In this document: positions 49,546 through 58,955 of the stretch, one piece after another
Layout of the letters: each line of letters starts with the position of its first letter
How positions within the stretch are numbered: position 1 is the first letter of the stretch
NCBI GenBank assembly: GCA_934203105.1
Contig: CAKPYQ010000003.1
Coordinates: 1-64,000 of the forward strand
Source: an uncultured Alphaproteobacteria bacterium
GTDB lineage: Bacteria; Pseudomonadota; Alphaproteobacteria; CAAHEQ01; UBA3637
DNA length: 64,000 nt
Direction: 5' to 3'
Notes under the pieces: model-generated
What the model saw: only the letters and a program-made list of their open reading frames with translations
Told to the model about the DNA's origin: nothing
Database searches by the model: none
Translations under genes and position numbers: made by a program

Positions 49546-50544
49546 TTGCCAACACATATTACGATTAAAAGTGTTCCGCCCAGAATACGCTATGTTTCCG
49601 ACGGAGCGATGAAGACTTATCAATTTCCTTTTGCGATTTTCAGCGATTCGGATTTGAAAGTATACTTTGATGACGCGTTGCAGACATCTAGCATGTATAC
49701 GGTATCGCAAGCCGGTAATTCAAACGGGGGCAGTGTGACTTTATCGACCGCTCCGCAACAAGGCGTTATTATTACTTTGGTGCGTGAATTATCGATCGAA
49801 CGCACAACGGATTTTCAAGAAGGCTCTGCTTTGCGTGCGGAAGTATTAAATCACGAATTAGATTACCAAATCGCGTGCCAACAACAAATAGCAGATAATT
49901 TGAACAGATCTATGGTTTTGCCGCCGTATGCGGTCGGGACGAATGTCAATTTAACTTTGCCGACGCCGGCGGCCGGTAAAGCCATTGTTTGGAATGCTGA
50001 CGGGACGAATTTGGAAAATTCAAATGTAGAAATTAACGCTTTGCAAACAACGTTGTTGGGGTATAAGCAAAGCGCACAAAGCGCGGCTGAAACCGCCACG
50101 ACAAAAGCAAGTGAGGCCGTATATCAAGCGTCGGTTGCTACAAATCAAGCCGAACTTGCCGCTTCAAAGGCCGCGGAAGTTGCTTTTAAAGCCAATAAGG
50201 ATATGGATAATTTAACCGTCGCCGGCAAGCTTGTAGTCAGTCAAGCCGCTTTTGCCAGTGCGCAATCGATTGATTATCCGATTCCAACATCTGAAACGCA
50301 AATTGTGGCGCCGGCAAACGGGTATTTTAAGTTTAAGGTAACCTCCAACGGGAATGTAGCGGCCATTGGCTTGTTTGATGTGACAGGCGGGCAAGAAAAC
50401 ATCGGTTTTTATATTCCGATAGCGATCAATGAAACGGCAGCCGTAATTACTTTGCCGTGTTTAAAAGGCAATACGATAAAGTTTTTATACGTCAATGCAA
50501 CACCGAATGAAGCCAAATTTTATTATGCAAAAGGAGAAATATAA
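49546..50544 (+). CDS. T7-type tail-fibre N-terminal domain protein
   Basis: A 332-residue protein with TTG start (GAAAGGAG upstream). Residues 1-115 match the attachment domain of T7-like tail fibres: FPFAIFSDSDLKVYFDDALQT, a GGSVTLSTAPQQGVIITLVREL stretch and RTTDFQEGSALRAEVLNHELD. An Ala-rich coiled stretch follows (SAQSAAETATTKASEAVYQAS, about 180-225), then a C-terminal beta domain of unknown type. No other phage structural genes are near, so it is an orphan or domesticated fibre. It overlaps the next gene's start by one base. Confidence 0.72.
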   Translation: MPTHITIKSVPPRIRYVSDGAMKTYQFPFAIFSDSDLKVYFDDALQTSSMYTVSQAGNSNGGSVTLSTAPQQGVIITLVRELSIERTTDFQEGSALRAEVLNHELDYQIACQQQIADNLNRSMVLPPYAVGTNVNLTLPTPAAGKAIVWNADGTNLENSNVEINALQTTLLGYKQSAQSAAETATTKASEAVYQASVATNQAELAASKAAEVAFKANKDMDNLTVAGKLVVSQAAFASAQSIDYPIPTSETQIVAPANGYFKFKVTSNGNVAAIGLFDVTGGQENIGFYIPIAINETAAVITLPCLKGNTIKFLYVNATPNEAKFYYAKGEI

Positions 50545-50843
50545 TGTTTTATGAGATCTTATCAGACGGCACGATCGGCCGATCCACTGAAAATGCCCAA
50601 ATTGCAAATCAGTTGGGCTTAACGCTTCAAACAAATAAAAAAATTGTTTATGCAGGCGACGGCCGACGCTATTTTTTCGATAATGTTCCTGCGCCGGCAG
50701 AGGAAAGCTATATTCAAAAACGTCAAAGAGCTTATCCCGATATCACGGATCAATTGGATATGATTTATTGGGATAAAGTAAACGGTACGGATAATTGGCA
50801 ACAAGCCATTGCGGCCGTAAAACAACAATATCCGAAAGAATAA
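50544..50843 (+). CDS. Small phage-type protein after the tail-fibre gene
   Basis: A 99-residue protein. The C-terminal part AYPDITDQLDMIYWDKVNG resembles a short motif in phage tail/fibre proteins (XkdW-like, YPxxxDQLDxI). The N-terminus FYEILSDGTIGRSTENAQIANQLG fits no family I know. It is coupled to the fibre gene (ATG overlaps the TAA) and followed by a terminator. A chaperone or accessory fibre role is possible but unproven. Confidence 0.6.
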   Translation: MFYEILSDGTIGRSTENAQIANQLGLTLQTNKKIVYAGDGRRYFFDNVPAPAEESYIQKRQRAYPDITDQLDMIYWDKVNGTDNWQQAIAAVKQQYPKE

Positions 50844-50858
50844 AATCGATCAAATAGT

Positions 50859-50896
50859 GAGCGCCTTTGTTTTTTTTATAAAGGCGCTCTTTTTTT
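50859..50896 (+). terminator. Rho-independent terminator of the tail-fibre pair
   Basis: GAGCGCCTTT and AAAGGCGCTC form a 10-bp stem followed by seven T on the plus strand. On the minus strand no T-run follows, so it serves the minus-strand operon poorly. Confidence 0.85.
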
Positions 50897-52973
50897 AAAG
50901 ATTATATTTGTGACGGTTTAAAACGTGCATTTGATAGGGGCGTTCCAACTCAACAAAATATCCGCTCCAACCCCAAACGCGAACGATTAGGTCTCGGTGA
51001 TTTTCGGGGTGATCCAAAGCGTCTTGTAAAACCTTGGCATCTAAAACGTTTAATTGCAATTGTTGGTCGCCACAGTTGACAAAATACCGTAATAATTGGG
51101 TCAATTTTTCAACACCTTCTTTGGTCGAAAAGACCGACGGAGACAATTCGATTGTAATCGGCCCGCCGTTGACGATTTTTGAATAATCAATGTGCGAATA
51201 TGATTTTAAAACGCTCAACACGCCATTCGTTTTGATGCCATGCGACGGCGCCAAGCTGGCCGATAAAGGTTCACCTTCTTTTCTGCCATCTTCGGACGCA
51301 GCGATATAGGGCATCGTTTTGGATACGGGTTGCGTCAACAAAATATAGAACATTGCCGATCCTGAACCGGGTCTGATTTTGCATTTGCGGGTTGATAATT
51401 TTTTCGCTTGTGCGGCAAAAGAGTTAAATAAAAATCTTAAATTGCCGTTTGTTTTGTCGTCATTATTGCCCAGCTTTGGCAATTTTGTTTTAATGAACGA
51501 TTGTAAATCTTCGTATCCGACAAAGTTGCGTTTGGTTGCTTTGAATAAACGCTTTAAATCTTTGCGTTTTCCGTTTTTGGCAAAATATTCGATTGCAGTC
51601 ATCATATCGACGGCGTTAGAGCTGCCCGCTCCATGAATACCGACGTGATGATACTTGCTTGCTTTTTCGGCTTCGACGGCTTTTTCCAACGCACCGTCAA
51701 TAAAGACACAGCCCAGCGGGCAAGGCAAAAAGTGAATGTCGCACGTTTTTTGAATGTTGCGGATTTGTTTGTTGATGTTTCGCCCGATTAAAAAGCGGAA
51801 TAAATGCTTGGAAAAGAAGGGCAATTTTAACGCTTTTTTAAACGCCGCGTGAACGGCAAAAGGGAAAGAAACAGCGCTTTTATTCACGATTTCAACACCC
51901 TTTGACGGAATGACGAATTCCCAGCATGCCGCAACCGTATAGTTTCGGGCGTCTTCCACAGAATACCCCGCTTTGATAAGCGCCGGAATCACGACGTCAT
52001 CGTTGGAATATTGGGGAAAGCCCAAACCGCATTTGGTTAATAAACAGCCGGCTTTTAACAAATCCTGCGGTGTATTTTTGTCGATTCGTAAATTGATTTT
52101 CGGATCGATTAACTTGACTTGGCTGGATACGTCGATCATTAAATAAGTCAATTCGTTAATCGCGCTGGATCCGTCGGCTTTGCACCCGCCCAACATAACG
52201 GTTTGTCCGTTGTCGCCTTGTTGCACGCCAAAATAAGTATCCGTGTCGCGGTTAAAGGCAATGAAAAATTCGGCAAATAAATTATATGCGGCTTGCTTTG
52301 TCAATACTTTGTTTTGTAAATCGTTTTTGTAAAACGGATATAAATATTGATCCATTCGTCCCAACCCGATGTGCGCACAGCCCGCAAAATACAGCATACT
52401 GCTGATCAAGCGAATAGATTGCATCGCTTCTTGCAACGTGCGTGCGGGTTTCATCGGGACTTGCTTAAAAACGTTTGCAATTTCAATGTTGCCGACTTTT
52501 TCGGCTTCTTTGGCATAGCGTTCGGCCAAATCTTTAACGGCGTCAATCGTGATGATAACGGATCGTAAAAAATCCTTTTTGGCTTTTGCTTTTACGGATT
52601 TCAGTTTTTCTTGGCACAGATCATAGCGTGCTTGCAGCCCTTGATTGATCAGCATTTCCCAATCAATGGTCAAGTTGTTTAACGGGTGCAGGACGGTATG
52701 CTTTTTTAATCCCAAAGCTTTTTTGGCCCCTTTGTCGGTATAATACAAAGGCACCGTGTTAATTGTTCGGGTAAAGGATATTTTTTCATCGGGGAAAACA
52801 ACGGGCTTTAATGCCGCACACGACAATTGAAATGCCACAGCCGATTGCATTTCCAAAGTCCAACCTTTGTCTTTAAATTCACTGATAAAGTCGCGATTAA
52901 AATCTTCGCGGTATTGTTTAAATTGTCGTTTTTGAGTGAAATCCCGCAATTTTTGTAATCTTTTATCCAACAT
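50895..52973 (-). CDS. Glycyl-radical enzyme of unknown substrate (PFL-like fold)
   Basis: A 692-residue glycyl-radical enzyme, shorter than typical members (about 750-850). The radical motif near the C-terminus is RVWGWSGYFVEL with Gly668. The thiyl-radical Cys is Cys350 in AACWEFVIP, giving a C-x-E motif (Glu352) as in diol/glycerol dehydratases and choline lyase, rather than the Cys-Cys of pyruvate formate-lyase. Other GRE motifs appear (VQQGDNGQTVMLGG, NYTVAAC). So an eliminase-type reaction (dehydration or C-X lyase) is inferred. It is the last gene of a surface-glycan operon and overlaps its activase by 11 bases. Confidence 0.88.
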   Translation of the reverse strand: MLDKRLQKLRDFTQKRQFKQYREDFNRDFISEFKDKGWTLEMQSAVAFQLSCAALKPVVFPDEKISFTRTINTVPLYYTDKGAKKALGLKKHTVLHPLNNLTIDWEMLINQGLQARYDLCQEKLKSVKAKAKKDFLRSVIITIDAVKDLAERYAKEAEKVGNIEIANVFKQVPMKPARTLQEAMQSIRLISSMLYFAGCAHIGLGRMDQYLYPFYKNDLQNKVLTKQAAYNLFAEFFIAFNRDTDTYFGVQQGDNGQTVMLGGCKADGSSAINELTYLMIDVSSQVKLIDPKINLRIDKNTPQDLLKAGCLLTKCGLGFPQYSNDDVVIPALIKAGYSVEDARNYTVAACWEFVIPSKGVEIVNKSAVSFPFAVHAAFKKALKLPFFSKHLFRFLIGRNINKQIRNIQKTCDIHFLPCPLGCVFIDGALEKAVEAEKASKYHHVGIHGAGSSNAVDMMTAIEYFAKNGKRKDLKRLFKATKRNFVGYEDLQSFIKTKLPKLGNNDDKTNGNLRFLFNSFAAQAKKLSTRKCKIRPGSGSAMFYILLTQPVSKTMPYIAASEDGRKEGEPLSASLAPSHGIKTNGVLSVLKSYSHIDYSKIVNGGPITIELSPSVFSTKEGVEKLTQLLRYFVNCGDQQLQLNVLDAKVLQDALDHPENHRDLIVRVWGWSGYFVELERPYQMHVLNRHKYNL

Positions 52974-53742
52974 GATTATCTCCTTCTAAATAAACAGTGT
53001 ATCCCTTTAAGGTAAAGGATTTTAAAGTATTTTTGATTCTTGTCAAATCATTCTTAATTCCTGCTTTTAACAAAAATTGCTTTCCGTAAGAGGCATACTT
53101 TGCGCCGCTTAATTCGTTATAGGGCAAAAAGTCAATGCTTTGCGGTTTATTTTTTAACGTATCCAGCAACATCAAAATGTCGTTTAAGTTTTTGTCTGTA
53201 TCCGTAATGTCGGGTATTAAAGGGACCCGAATATGATACGGCGTTTTGGTTTGGCTTAAAAAAATCAAATTTTGCCGGATTTGATCATTCTTTTGCCCTG
53301 TGTATTTTTGGTGCAAAGCATTATCAACAATTTTAACGTCATAAAAGACGCCCGAAAACAGCTGAACATATTTTTGAAACACCGCCGGATCACAATAACC
53401 ACTGGTATCCAAAATAGTATGGATTCCTTTTATTAAAGGCAAAACTTCGGATAAAAATTGCATGTGACAGGTTGGTTCTCCGCCCGAAAAGGTGACACCG
53501 CCGTTTGATAATTCAAAAACGTCTTTGAATTGATTTAAATGATCGGCCAATTCTTTTGATGTCATTACCTTGCCGCATGGTTCTTTTGTTTGTAAGTTTT
53601 CCTGTATCTCAAAGCTTTGGGTTTCGGGATTGTGACACCAAAGGCAACGCAAAGGACAGCCTTTGAAAAAGACTGTCACTCTGATGCCGTCGCCATCGTG
53701 AATGGTGAACTCTTTGATGTCACAAATAATCGCCGATCTCAT
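52963..53742 (-). CDS. Glycyl-radical enzyme activating enzyme (radical SAM)
   Basis: A 259-residue radical SAM activase. The cluster motif is C29-x3-C33-x2-C36 (KGCPLRCLWCHNPE) after EFTIHDGDGIRVTVFF. GGVTFSGGEPTCH follows. It lacks the ferredoxin-like cluster insertion common in activases of dehydratase-type GREs and matches the shorter PFL-activase plan, although one Cys (EPCGK) remains near the insertion point. It abstracts the Gly H atom from the neighbouring GRE. It overlaps the upstream glycosyltransferase gene by 4 bases. Confidence 0.92.
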   Translation of the reverse strand: MRSAIICDIKEFTIHDGDGIRVTVFFKGCPLRCLWCHNPETQSFEIQENLQTKEPCGKVMTSKELADHLNQFKDVFELSNGGVTFSGGEPTCHMQFLSEVLPLIKGIHTILDTSGYCDPAVFQKYVQLFSGVFYDVKIVDNALHQKYTGQKNDQIRQNLIFLSQTKTPYHIRVPLIPDITDTDKNLNDILMLLDTLKNKPQSIDFLPYNELSGAKYASYGKQFLLKAGIKNDLTRIKNTLKSFTLKGYTVYLEGDNHVG

Positions 53743-54866
53743 TTGTACCTTTTATATTTCTTTTTGAATTTCATGCTGGTTTTACCAAAGGTGATCAGGT
53801 GCAACAGCTTAAAATATAAATATTTGGGATAAGATTTTTTGTTTTTGATAAAAACTTTCGGCCTGAAACCTTCGATTAAGCGGAGTTCCATAAAGCGCAA
53901 ACGGTTTTCCGTTTCGTATTCTTTCATTGCGCAGATTGCAATCGGGAAGGGCAAGCCCCAAAAATCTTCATAAGTTTGACGAATAGCGCCCAGCATGTCT
54001 TTGTTTTCTTCGCGCTGTGTGCAAAAGAAAATATGGCACATCGGCACATTCATTGCGGCAATAATTTTCTTGTTTTCTTTTTTGCAATATTTGTATGTTT
54101 GATATTCGTCGTCAGTATGCCCGATGTCAATATCGTTCCAAAACTCTCGTTTAAACAGCATACAGTTAATCGAATAACGTTCTTTATTATTGACTTCCTT
54201 ATACCCCAAGCCTTTTGTCACTTTGATAAAATCAGCAGGTTTTAACGTCGTATATTGATGTATCCAACGCGCATAGTGCGGTACCGCCCACACAGAGCCG
54301 GCTCCGCCCGGGTGAATGACATTTTTTTCAACAAATCGATATTCAAGCGAGTCGACATTTTCTTTTACGCCGATGTAGTGGGCAATGGATATTTTATCAA
54401 ATTCGCTTTTTAATTTCATTAAATCGACAACTTGCTTAAATCCCCACGGATTGTTGTTGACAAGCGATGTAACATACGCCAATTTTTTGCCGTATTTTTT
54501 GCGCGAATCTTCATAACATTTGATTAAATCTTCAATCCACGTTTTTGTTAACGGAAAAACATCATCATCGACTTTGCAAATGTAATCGTATTGTTTCATT
54601 TCATCGCTGTTCAGCAAAGCTTTAATGCTTAAATACGGTGCGTTTGGTGCTAACCAATCAACAACGGTGATTTGTTTGGGATATAATTTTGCATAGCGTT
54701 GACAAACGCGGTAAGTTCTTTCCGTGTCATACGTTCCGCGCCCGTTTTGTAATAAGTAAATGTGAATGTCCGGCGTTGTCAGCTTTACATAAGCTGCCAA
54801 AGAAATTTCCAATGACTCAAAATCCGCAAAACATAATTGCACAATGGCTATTTTTTTATGATTCAT
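53739..54866 (-). CDS. Glycosyltransferase (GT-A type) in the glycan operon
   Basis: A 375-residue protein with GT-A features: IAIVQLCFADFESLE at the start and the acidic motif YICKVDDDVFP at about residues 95-105, matching a DDD-type metal site. The end is very basic (KFKKKYKRYK), suggesting membrane association. It belongs to the operon between the DUF4422 gene and the activase. Exact family not assigned. Confidence 0.78.
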   Translation of the reverse strand: MNHKKIAIVQLCFADFESLEISLAAYVKLTTPDIHIYLLQNGRGTYDTERTYRVCQRYAKLYPKQITVVDWLAPNAPYLSIKALLNSDEMKQYDYICKVDDDVFPLTKTWIEDLIKCYEDSRKKYGKKLAYVTSLVNNNPWGFKQVVDLMKLKSEFDKISIAHYIGVKENVDSLEYRFVEKNVIHPGGAGSVWAVPHYARWIHQYTTLKPADFIKVTKGLGYKEVNNKERYSINCMLFKREFWNDIDIGHTDDEYQTYKYCKKENKKIIAAMNVPMCHIFFCTQREENKDMLGAIRQTYEDFWGLPFPIAICAMKEYETENRLRFMELRLIEGFRPKVFIKNKKSYPKYLYFKLLHLITFGKTSMKFKKKYKRYK

Positions 54867-54870
54867 TTTT

Positions 54871-55902
54871 TTATCCCCTTAATTTTTTAAGTTTGTTTTC
54901 TAATTGAATTTCGCCTTTTAAAGCTTTTCTTTTTTGTTTGTATTTCTTGCGCTTATTGGCAAAAGTAATTTTGGACATAATCCAATATTTAAAGTACTTT
55001 GCTTTTAAATTTTTGGCCTTTTTATCTTCCAAATTGCAGGTTTGAAGCATCGTAACATCAACTTCTTTGACCTTTAATTTGCCTTTTGCTTTCATATATT
55101 GAAAATAGTTGCTGTACAGCAATTCGCCAAGATAAGCAATTGTTCTTTTTCCGTTAATCGAGTAATCCGAAATGTCCAACGTTTTGTTAAATCCCATCAA
55201 TAGCGGAAAGATAAAGTTCGCATAATCCATAAAGACTTTTTTGGACGTCACCATCGATAAATAAAGGTACTTTTTGGGTTCAAATGAAATCTTTTCCATA
55301 AAAGCACCAAAATCAGGATCAACACCTTTGATATATTCGATGAAGTTTTCATAATCTTTTAATTTTGTGCCTTCAATTCTGGCGGTGTAATCTTCGCGAA
55401 TGCTTTTTAAGTCAATTAACGAAAAGTCCGATAATTTCGGCAAAATAATATCATAATCTTTTAACAGATTTAAAATGTTTTTCTTTGTCAGTCCGATCGT
55501 TTTCAAATATCCGTCAAAAGGTTTATTGATCGCAAACATTGAATAACAAATGTCGTGATTATCGCGCTGTAACTTATCAAAAGCGGGGTTTAAGACATAA
55601 TGGCGGCGGTATTGCATGAAGCCGATATAGTCCGGATTACCGATCTTGTCATAGTTTTTCCATGCCCAATATTGCGTTGTCATTTCGCAAAAATTGCGGT
55701 TCAAAGCGGATATATTTTCGCCGGTGTTATCGCCGATGGTATTTTTTTCCATCCAATCCAATTGCTCGGCGGATAAAACGCCGTCGCGTGATTGAGTTTT
55801 GGCAACATCTCGACCGGCGTGAATGGGGACCAACATATCATTTTTAAATAAATAGCTGGGCTTAAAATAAGATAATAAAATCTTGACGCTTTTGTCTTTC
55901 AT
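54871..55902 (-). CDS. DUF4422 glycosyltransferase, copy A
   Basis: A 343-residue DUF4422 protein. Signature elements are IPxHAGRD, GDNTGENISALNRNFCEMTTQYWAWKN and IGFMQYRRHYVL. These proteins occur in capsule and LPS gene clusters and are likely glycosyltransferases. It overlaps glf by 4 bases. A second, shorter copy lies at 58.9 kb. The C-terminus is strongly basic. Confidence 0.87.
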   Translation of the reverse strand: MKDKSVKILLSYFKPSYLFKNDMLVPIHAGRDVAKTQSRDGVLSAEQLDWMEKNTIGDNTGENISALNRNFCEMTTQYWAWKNYDKIGNPDYIGFMQYRRHYVLNPAFDKLQRDNHDICYSMFAINKPFDGYLKTIGLTKKNILNLLKDYDIILPKLSDFSLIDLKSIREDYTARIEGTKLKDYENFIEYIKGVDPDFGAFMEKISFEPKKYLYLSMVTSKKVFMDYANFIFPLLMGFNKTLDISDYSINGKRTIAYLGELLYSNYFQYMKAKGKLKVKEVDVTMLQTCNLEDKKAKNLKAKYFKYWIMSKITFANKRKKYKQKRKALKGEIQLENKLKKLRG

Positions 55903-57014
55903 TTTTGATAAATCCTTTCAAATAAATCCAAAGCTCTGGCAACCGCCAAATCCATATTATAGTATTTGTAATCACCTAAACGCCCCAAAAAATGGACGTT
56001 TGGCAAAGATTTAGCTTTTTGCAGATATTGATTATAAAGCGTTTGATTTTCCGGCTTTGGGATCGGGTAATAACGTTCGTTTTTACCACGACAGAAAGCG
56101 GACGGATATTCAAACGATACAACCGTTTTGTCCGATTTGTTATCCAAAAAATATTTGTGTTCGCAAATGCGCGTAAAATCATAATTGTTCGGGTAACTGA
56201 CAACAACATTGTTTTGGAAATAAGGTTTGTCAAATTGTTGAATATCAAAGCTTAAACTGCGATAGGGCAACTCCCCCAATTCATAATCAAAAAATTCGTC
56301 AATCGGACCGGTGTAATACACGTTTTCGGCATCTGCTTTTTGCTTGTCAAACGGCGTGTTCAGCTTTACTTCAATCAACGGGTGATCCAAAATTTGCTCG
56401 ATCATTTTGGTGTATCCTTGGGCAGGGATTGCCTGATACTTATCAACAAAGTAATTGTCGTTTGTGTTAATGCTGACCGGTACGCGTTCTGCCACGGACG
56501 GGTCCAATTCTTCCGGCGTGACGCCCCATTGCTTTTTGTAATAATTTAAAAAGCCTTTTTCATATATGTAATCGGCCAAAAAGGAAAGCTCTTTATCTTC
56601 CAAAGAACGCAATTTTAAAATCGATATGCGTTGACCATAGCCCAACTTTTCAATCAATTTATTTGTTAATTTTTCGGCCATTTGCGGCGGAAAACACTGT
56701 GCCAACGTGTTTAAGTTGAATGAAAAAGGGACCGTTTTGCCGTCGATATAGGCGCGTACCTTTAAAAAGAAGGGATACCATTTTGTAAAGTTGGATAAAT
56801 AGCGCCAAACTTTTTCATTCGACGTGTGGAAAATATGCGGGCCATAGCGGTGTATGCAAATCCCGTTTTCGTCCCAATAATCATAGCAATTTCCGCCGAT
56901 GTGGCCTTTGACGTCGATGACGACAACAGCTTCGTTTAATTCGGAGGCGATTTTGTTGGCAATGACTGCGCCGGATAATCCCGCTCCGACAACTAAATGC
57001 TTAATCTTTGACAT
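55899..57014 (-). CDS. glf: UDP-galactopyranose mutase, copy A
   Basis: FAD enzyme of 371 residues from the ATG at 57014, converting UDP-Galp to UDP-Galf for galactofuranose glycans. The longer frame runs into the epimerase gene and has no homology. It starts MSKIKHLVVGAGLSGAV (FAD Rossmann), then GGNCYDYWDE and GPHIFHTS, and ends PNVHFLGRLGDYKYYNMD. It overlaps the epimerase gene by 14 bases and the DUF4422 gene by 4 bases. Confidence 0.93.
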   Translation of the reverse strand: MSKIKHLVVGAGLSGAVIANKIASELNEAVVVIDVKGHIGGNCYDYWDENGICIHRYGPHIFHTSNEKVWRYLSNFTKWYPFFLKVRAYIDGKTVPFSFNLNTLAQCFPPQMAEKLTNKLIEKLGYGQRISILKLRSLEDKELSFLADYIYEKGFLNYYKKQWGVTPEELDPSVAERVPVSINTNDNYFVDKYQAIPAQGYTKMIEQILDHPLIEVKLNTPFDKQKADAENVYYTGPIDEFFDYELGELPYRSLSFDIQQFDKPYFQNNVVVSYPNNYDFTRICEHKYFLDNKSDKTVVSFEYPSAFCRGKNERYYPIPKPENQTLYNQYLQKAKSLPNVHFLGRLGDYKYYNMDLAVARALDLFERIYQK

Positions 57015-57834
57015 TCTGAAATCCTTTTTTATGCTTTGATAAAAACAAGTTCGCTTTTGAACAAACAGTATCCAAATCCTTTTTTGAAAAAGGCTTTGTG
57101 TATTGATGTAATTTTTCGACATTTAATATAAATTGATCGCGCGCGGGCGGCTCGTTTTCGGCAAAGCGAATGTTGCGTTTGCCTACGATTTTTGTCAAAA
57201 CCAGCTCGATCGGCAACGCAAAGCCCGACCCGATATTAATGATCCCTTTTGCGTCTTTTTTTATTAAATCGTGTAAAGCTTGATGAAAATAATCACGTGA
57301 AATAAAATCTTTTTTCACTTGGCGGTTTTCGGTGACGGATAAAAATCCGGTGTTAAAAATTTGTTCGCTGATCCAACCGATGAATGTTTTATAACTTTTG
57401 CGTTCGGTCGGTACGTCCAAAATGTTGGCAATGCGCACAATTAAATGTTGATCAGGTAATTTTTCCGATACAATTTTTTCGGCCGCCGCTTTGTTTTTGG
57501 CATAAAAATCAACCGGATTTAATTGATCGCGTTCGCTTAAAAGAACGCTGTCAGGATAAGACCCGTACACTTTGCGGGAAGAGAGCATAACCAATTTTGT
57601 ATTCGATCCGGCTAATACAGAGGCAATTTGTCCGTCAATCAGCTGATCATTAGGCAATATTTGCTTTGAAAATACCGGTTGAAGCGTAAAGTTAATAACG
57701 ACATCAAAGTCTTTCAATTCATTGACATTTTCCATTAAATCAATGCGCGGAAAGTTGGTGATTTGATCATCATTGAAAACTTGTGCCAAACCTTGTGCCA
57801 AATAAGCGTCGTCACCGATAACAGCAATCTTCAT
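57001..57834 (-). CDS. NAD-dependent epimerase/reductase (SDR)
   Basis: A 277-residue extended SDR, RmlD/GalE-like. The N-terminal Rossmann loop is loose (IGDDAYLAQGLA), the catalytic pair is YAKNK (YxxxK) at about residues 112-116 after SSRKVYGSYP. It probably alters a nucleotide sugar for the same glycan. It lies between the two glf copies and overlaps both. Confidence 0.82.
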   Translation of the reverse strand: MKIAVIGDDAYLAQGLAQVFNDDQITNFPRIDLMENVNELKDFDVVINFTLQPVFSKQILPNDQLIDGQIASVLAGSNTKLVMLSSRKVYGSYPDSVLLSERDQLNPVDFYAKNKAAAEKIVSEKLPDQHLIVRIANILDVPTERKSYKTFIGWISEQIFNTGFLSVTENRQVKKDFISRDYFHQALHDLIKKDAKGIINIGSGFALPIELVLTKIVGKRNIRFAENEPPARDQFILNVEKLHQYTKPFSKKDLDTVCSKANLFLSKHKKGFQNVKD

Positions 57835-58955
57835 TATGCTTTTTCCTTAATTTTTTCGAACAAGTCCAAAGCTTTTGCAATCGCTTTATCCATATCGTAG
57901 TATTTATAATCGCCTAAGCGGCCCAAGAAATAAACATTCTTTAATGAGGCAGCTTTGTCCAAATAACGTTGGTAAAGCGCCGCATTTTCATCGCGTACAA
58001 TCGGATAATAGCGATCATTTTGCCCCAAGCAAAAGCTTTGCGGGTATTCGAACGATACAACGGTTTTATCCGTCCGGTTATCCAAAAAATATTTATATTC
58101 GCCGATTCGCGTAAAGTCGTAATTGTTCGGATAGTTAATGACCGAATTTGATTGAAAATACGGTTTGTTGAATGTCACAAAATCAAATTTTAAACTGCGG
58201 TAAGGCAGCTCGCCCAATTCATAATCGAAAAACTCGTCAATCGGACCTGTGTAAAACAATCGATCATATTGAACGGTGGTTTGTATCGCCTTAAAGTCCG
58301 TTTTTAAACGCACCGTAATCAAAGGATTATCCAGCATTTTTTCAATAACGGGCGTATAACCCATCATCGGAATGCCTTGATAAATATCTTGAAAATAACG
58401 GTTGTCGCGTGAAATATAAACCGGAACACGGCCGGTAACAGCGGGATCCAAATCTTCGGGCGTCATACCCCATTGCTTTAACGTATAGTGCAAAAAGATT
58501 TTTTCATACACGAAATCCGCCAAGAACGTTAAATCTTCATCGTTGGCTTTACGCAACTGCAAAATTGGCACTTTGACATTAAAGCCAAACTTTTCAATTA
58601 ACTTTTTTTCCAATTTGTCCGCTATGGATTTGGGAAAGACTTGATGAATTGAATTCAAGTTAAACGGAATAGGAACTTCTTGCCCGTCGATCAGGCCTTT
58701 GACTTGATGCATATAAGGATACCACTTGGTAAAGCGGCTGATGTAATCCCAAACGTTTTTCAAACTGGTATGAAAAATGTGCGTGCCGTATTTGTGAACG
58801 CAAATGCCGTCTTGCCAATAATCATAGCAATTGCCGCCGATATGATCTTTGATATCGATGATTGTCACAGGTTCATTTAATTCGGTGGCGATTTTGTTGG
58901 CAATGACTGCGCCCGAAAAGCCGCAGCCGACGACTAAATTTTTTATTCTTTCCAT
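57834..58955 (-). CDS. glf: UDP-galactopyranose mutase, copy B
   Basis: A second UDP-galactopyranose mutase of 373 residues, from ATG 58955 with an AGGAAAG site; the longer frame starts within the upstream DUF4422 gene. It opens MERIKNLVVGCGFSGAV, with GGNCYDYWQ and GTHIFHTS. It differs from copy A across the substrate domain (copy A: GPHIFHTS), so it may use another UDP-sugar (for example UDP-GalNAc or UDP-Fuc); this is inference. It overlaps the epimerase stop by 1 base. Confidence 0.92.
   Translation of the reverse strand: MERIKNLVVGCGFSGAVIANKIATELNEPVTIIDIKDHIGGNCYDYWQDGICVHKYGTHIFHTSLKNVWDYISRFTKWYPYMHQVKGLIDGQEVPIPFNLNSIHQVFPKSIADKLEKKLIEKFGFNVKVPILQLRKANDEDLTFLADFVYEKIFLHYTLKQWGMTPEDLDPAVTGRVPVYISRDNRYFQDIYQGIPMMGYTPVIEKMLDNPLITVRLKTDFKAIQTTVQYDRLFYTGPIDEFFDYELGELPYRSLKFDFVTFNKPYFQSNSVINYPNNYDFTRIGEYKYFLDNRTDKTVVSFEYPQSFCLGQNDRYYPIVRDENAALYQRYLDKAASLKNVYFLGRLGDYKYYDMDKAIAKALDLFEKIKEKA

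Noticed and set aside
50859..50896. Terminator for the minus-strand glycan operon
   Set aside because: On the minus strand the hairpin has no T-run after it; it serves the plus-strand tail-fibre pair.
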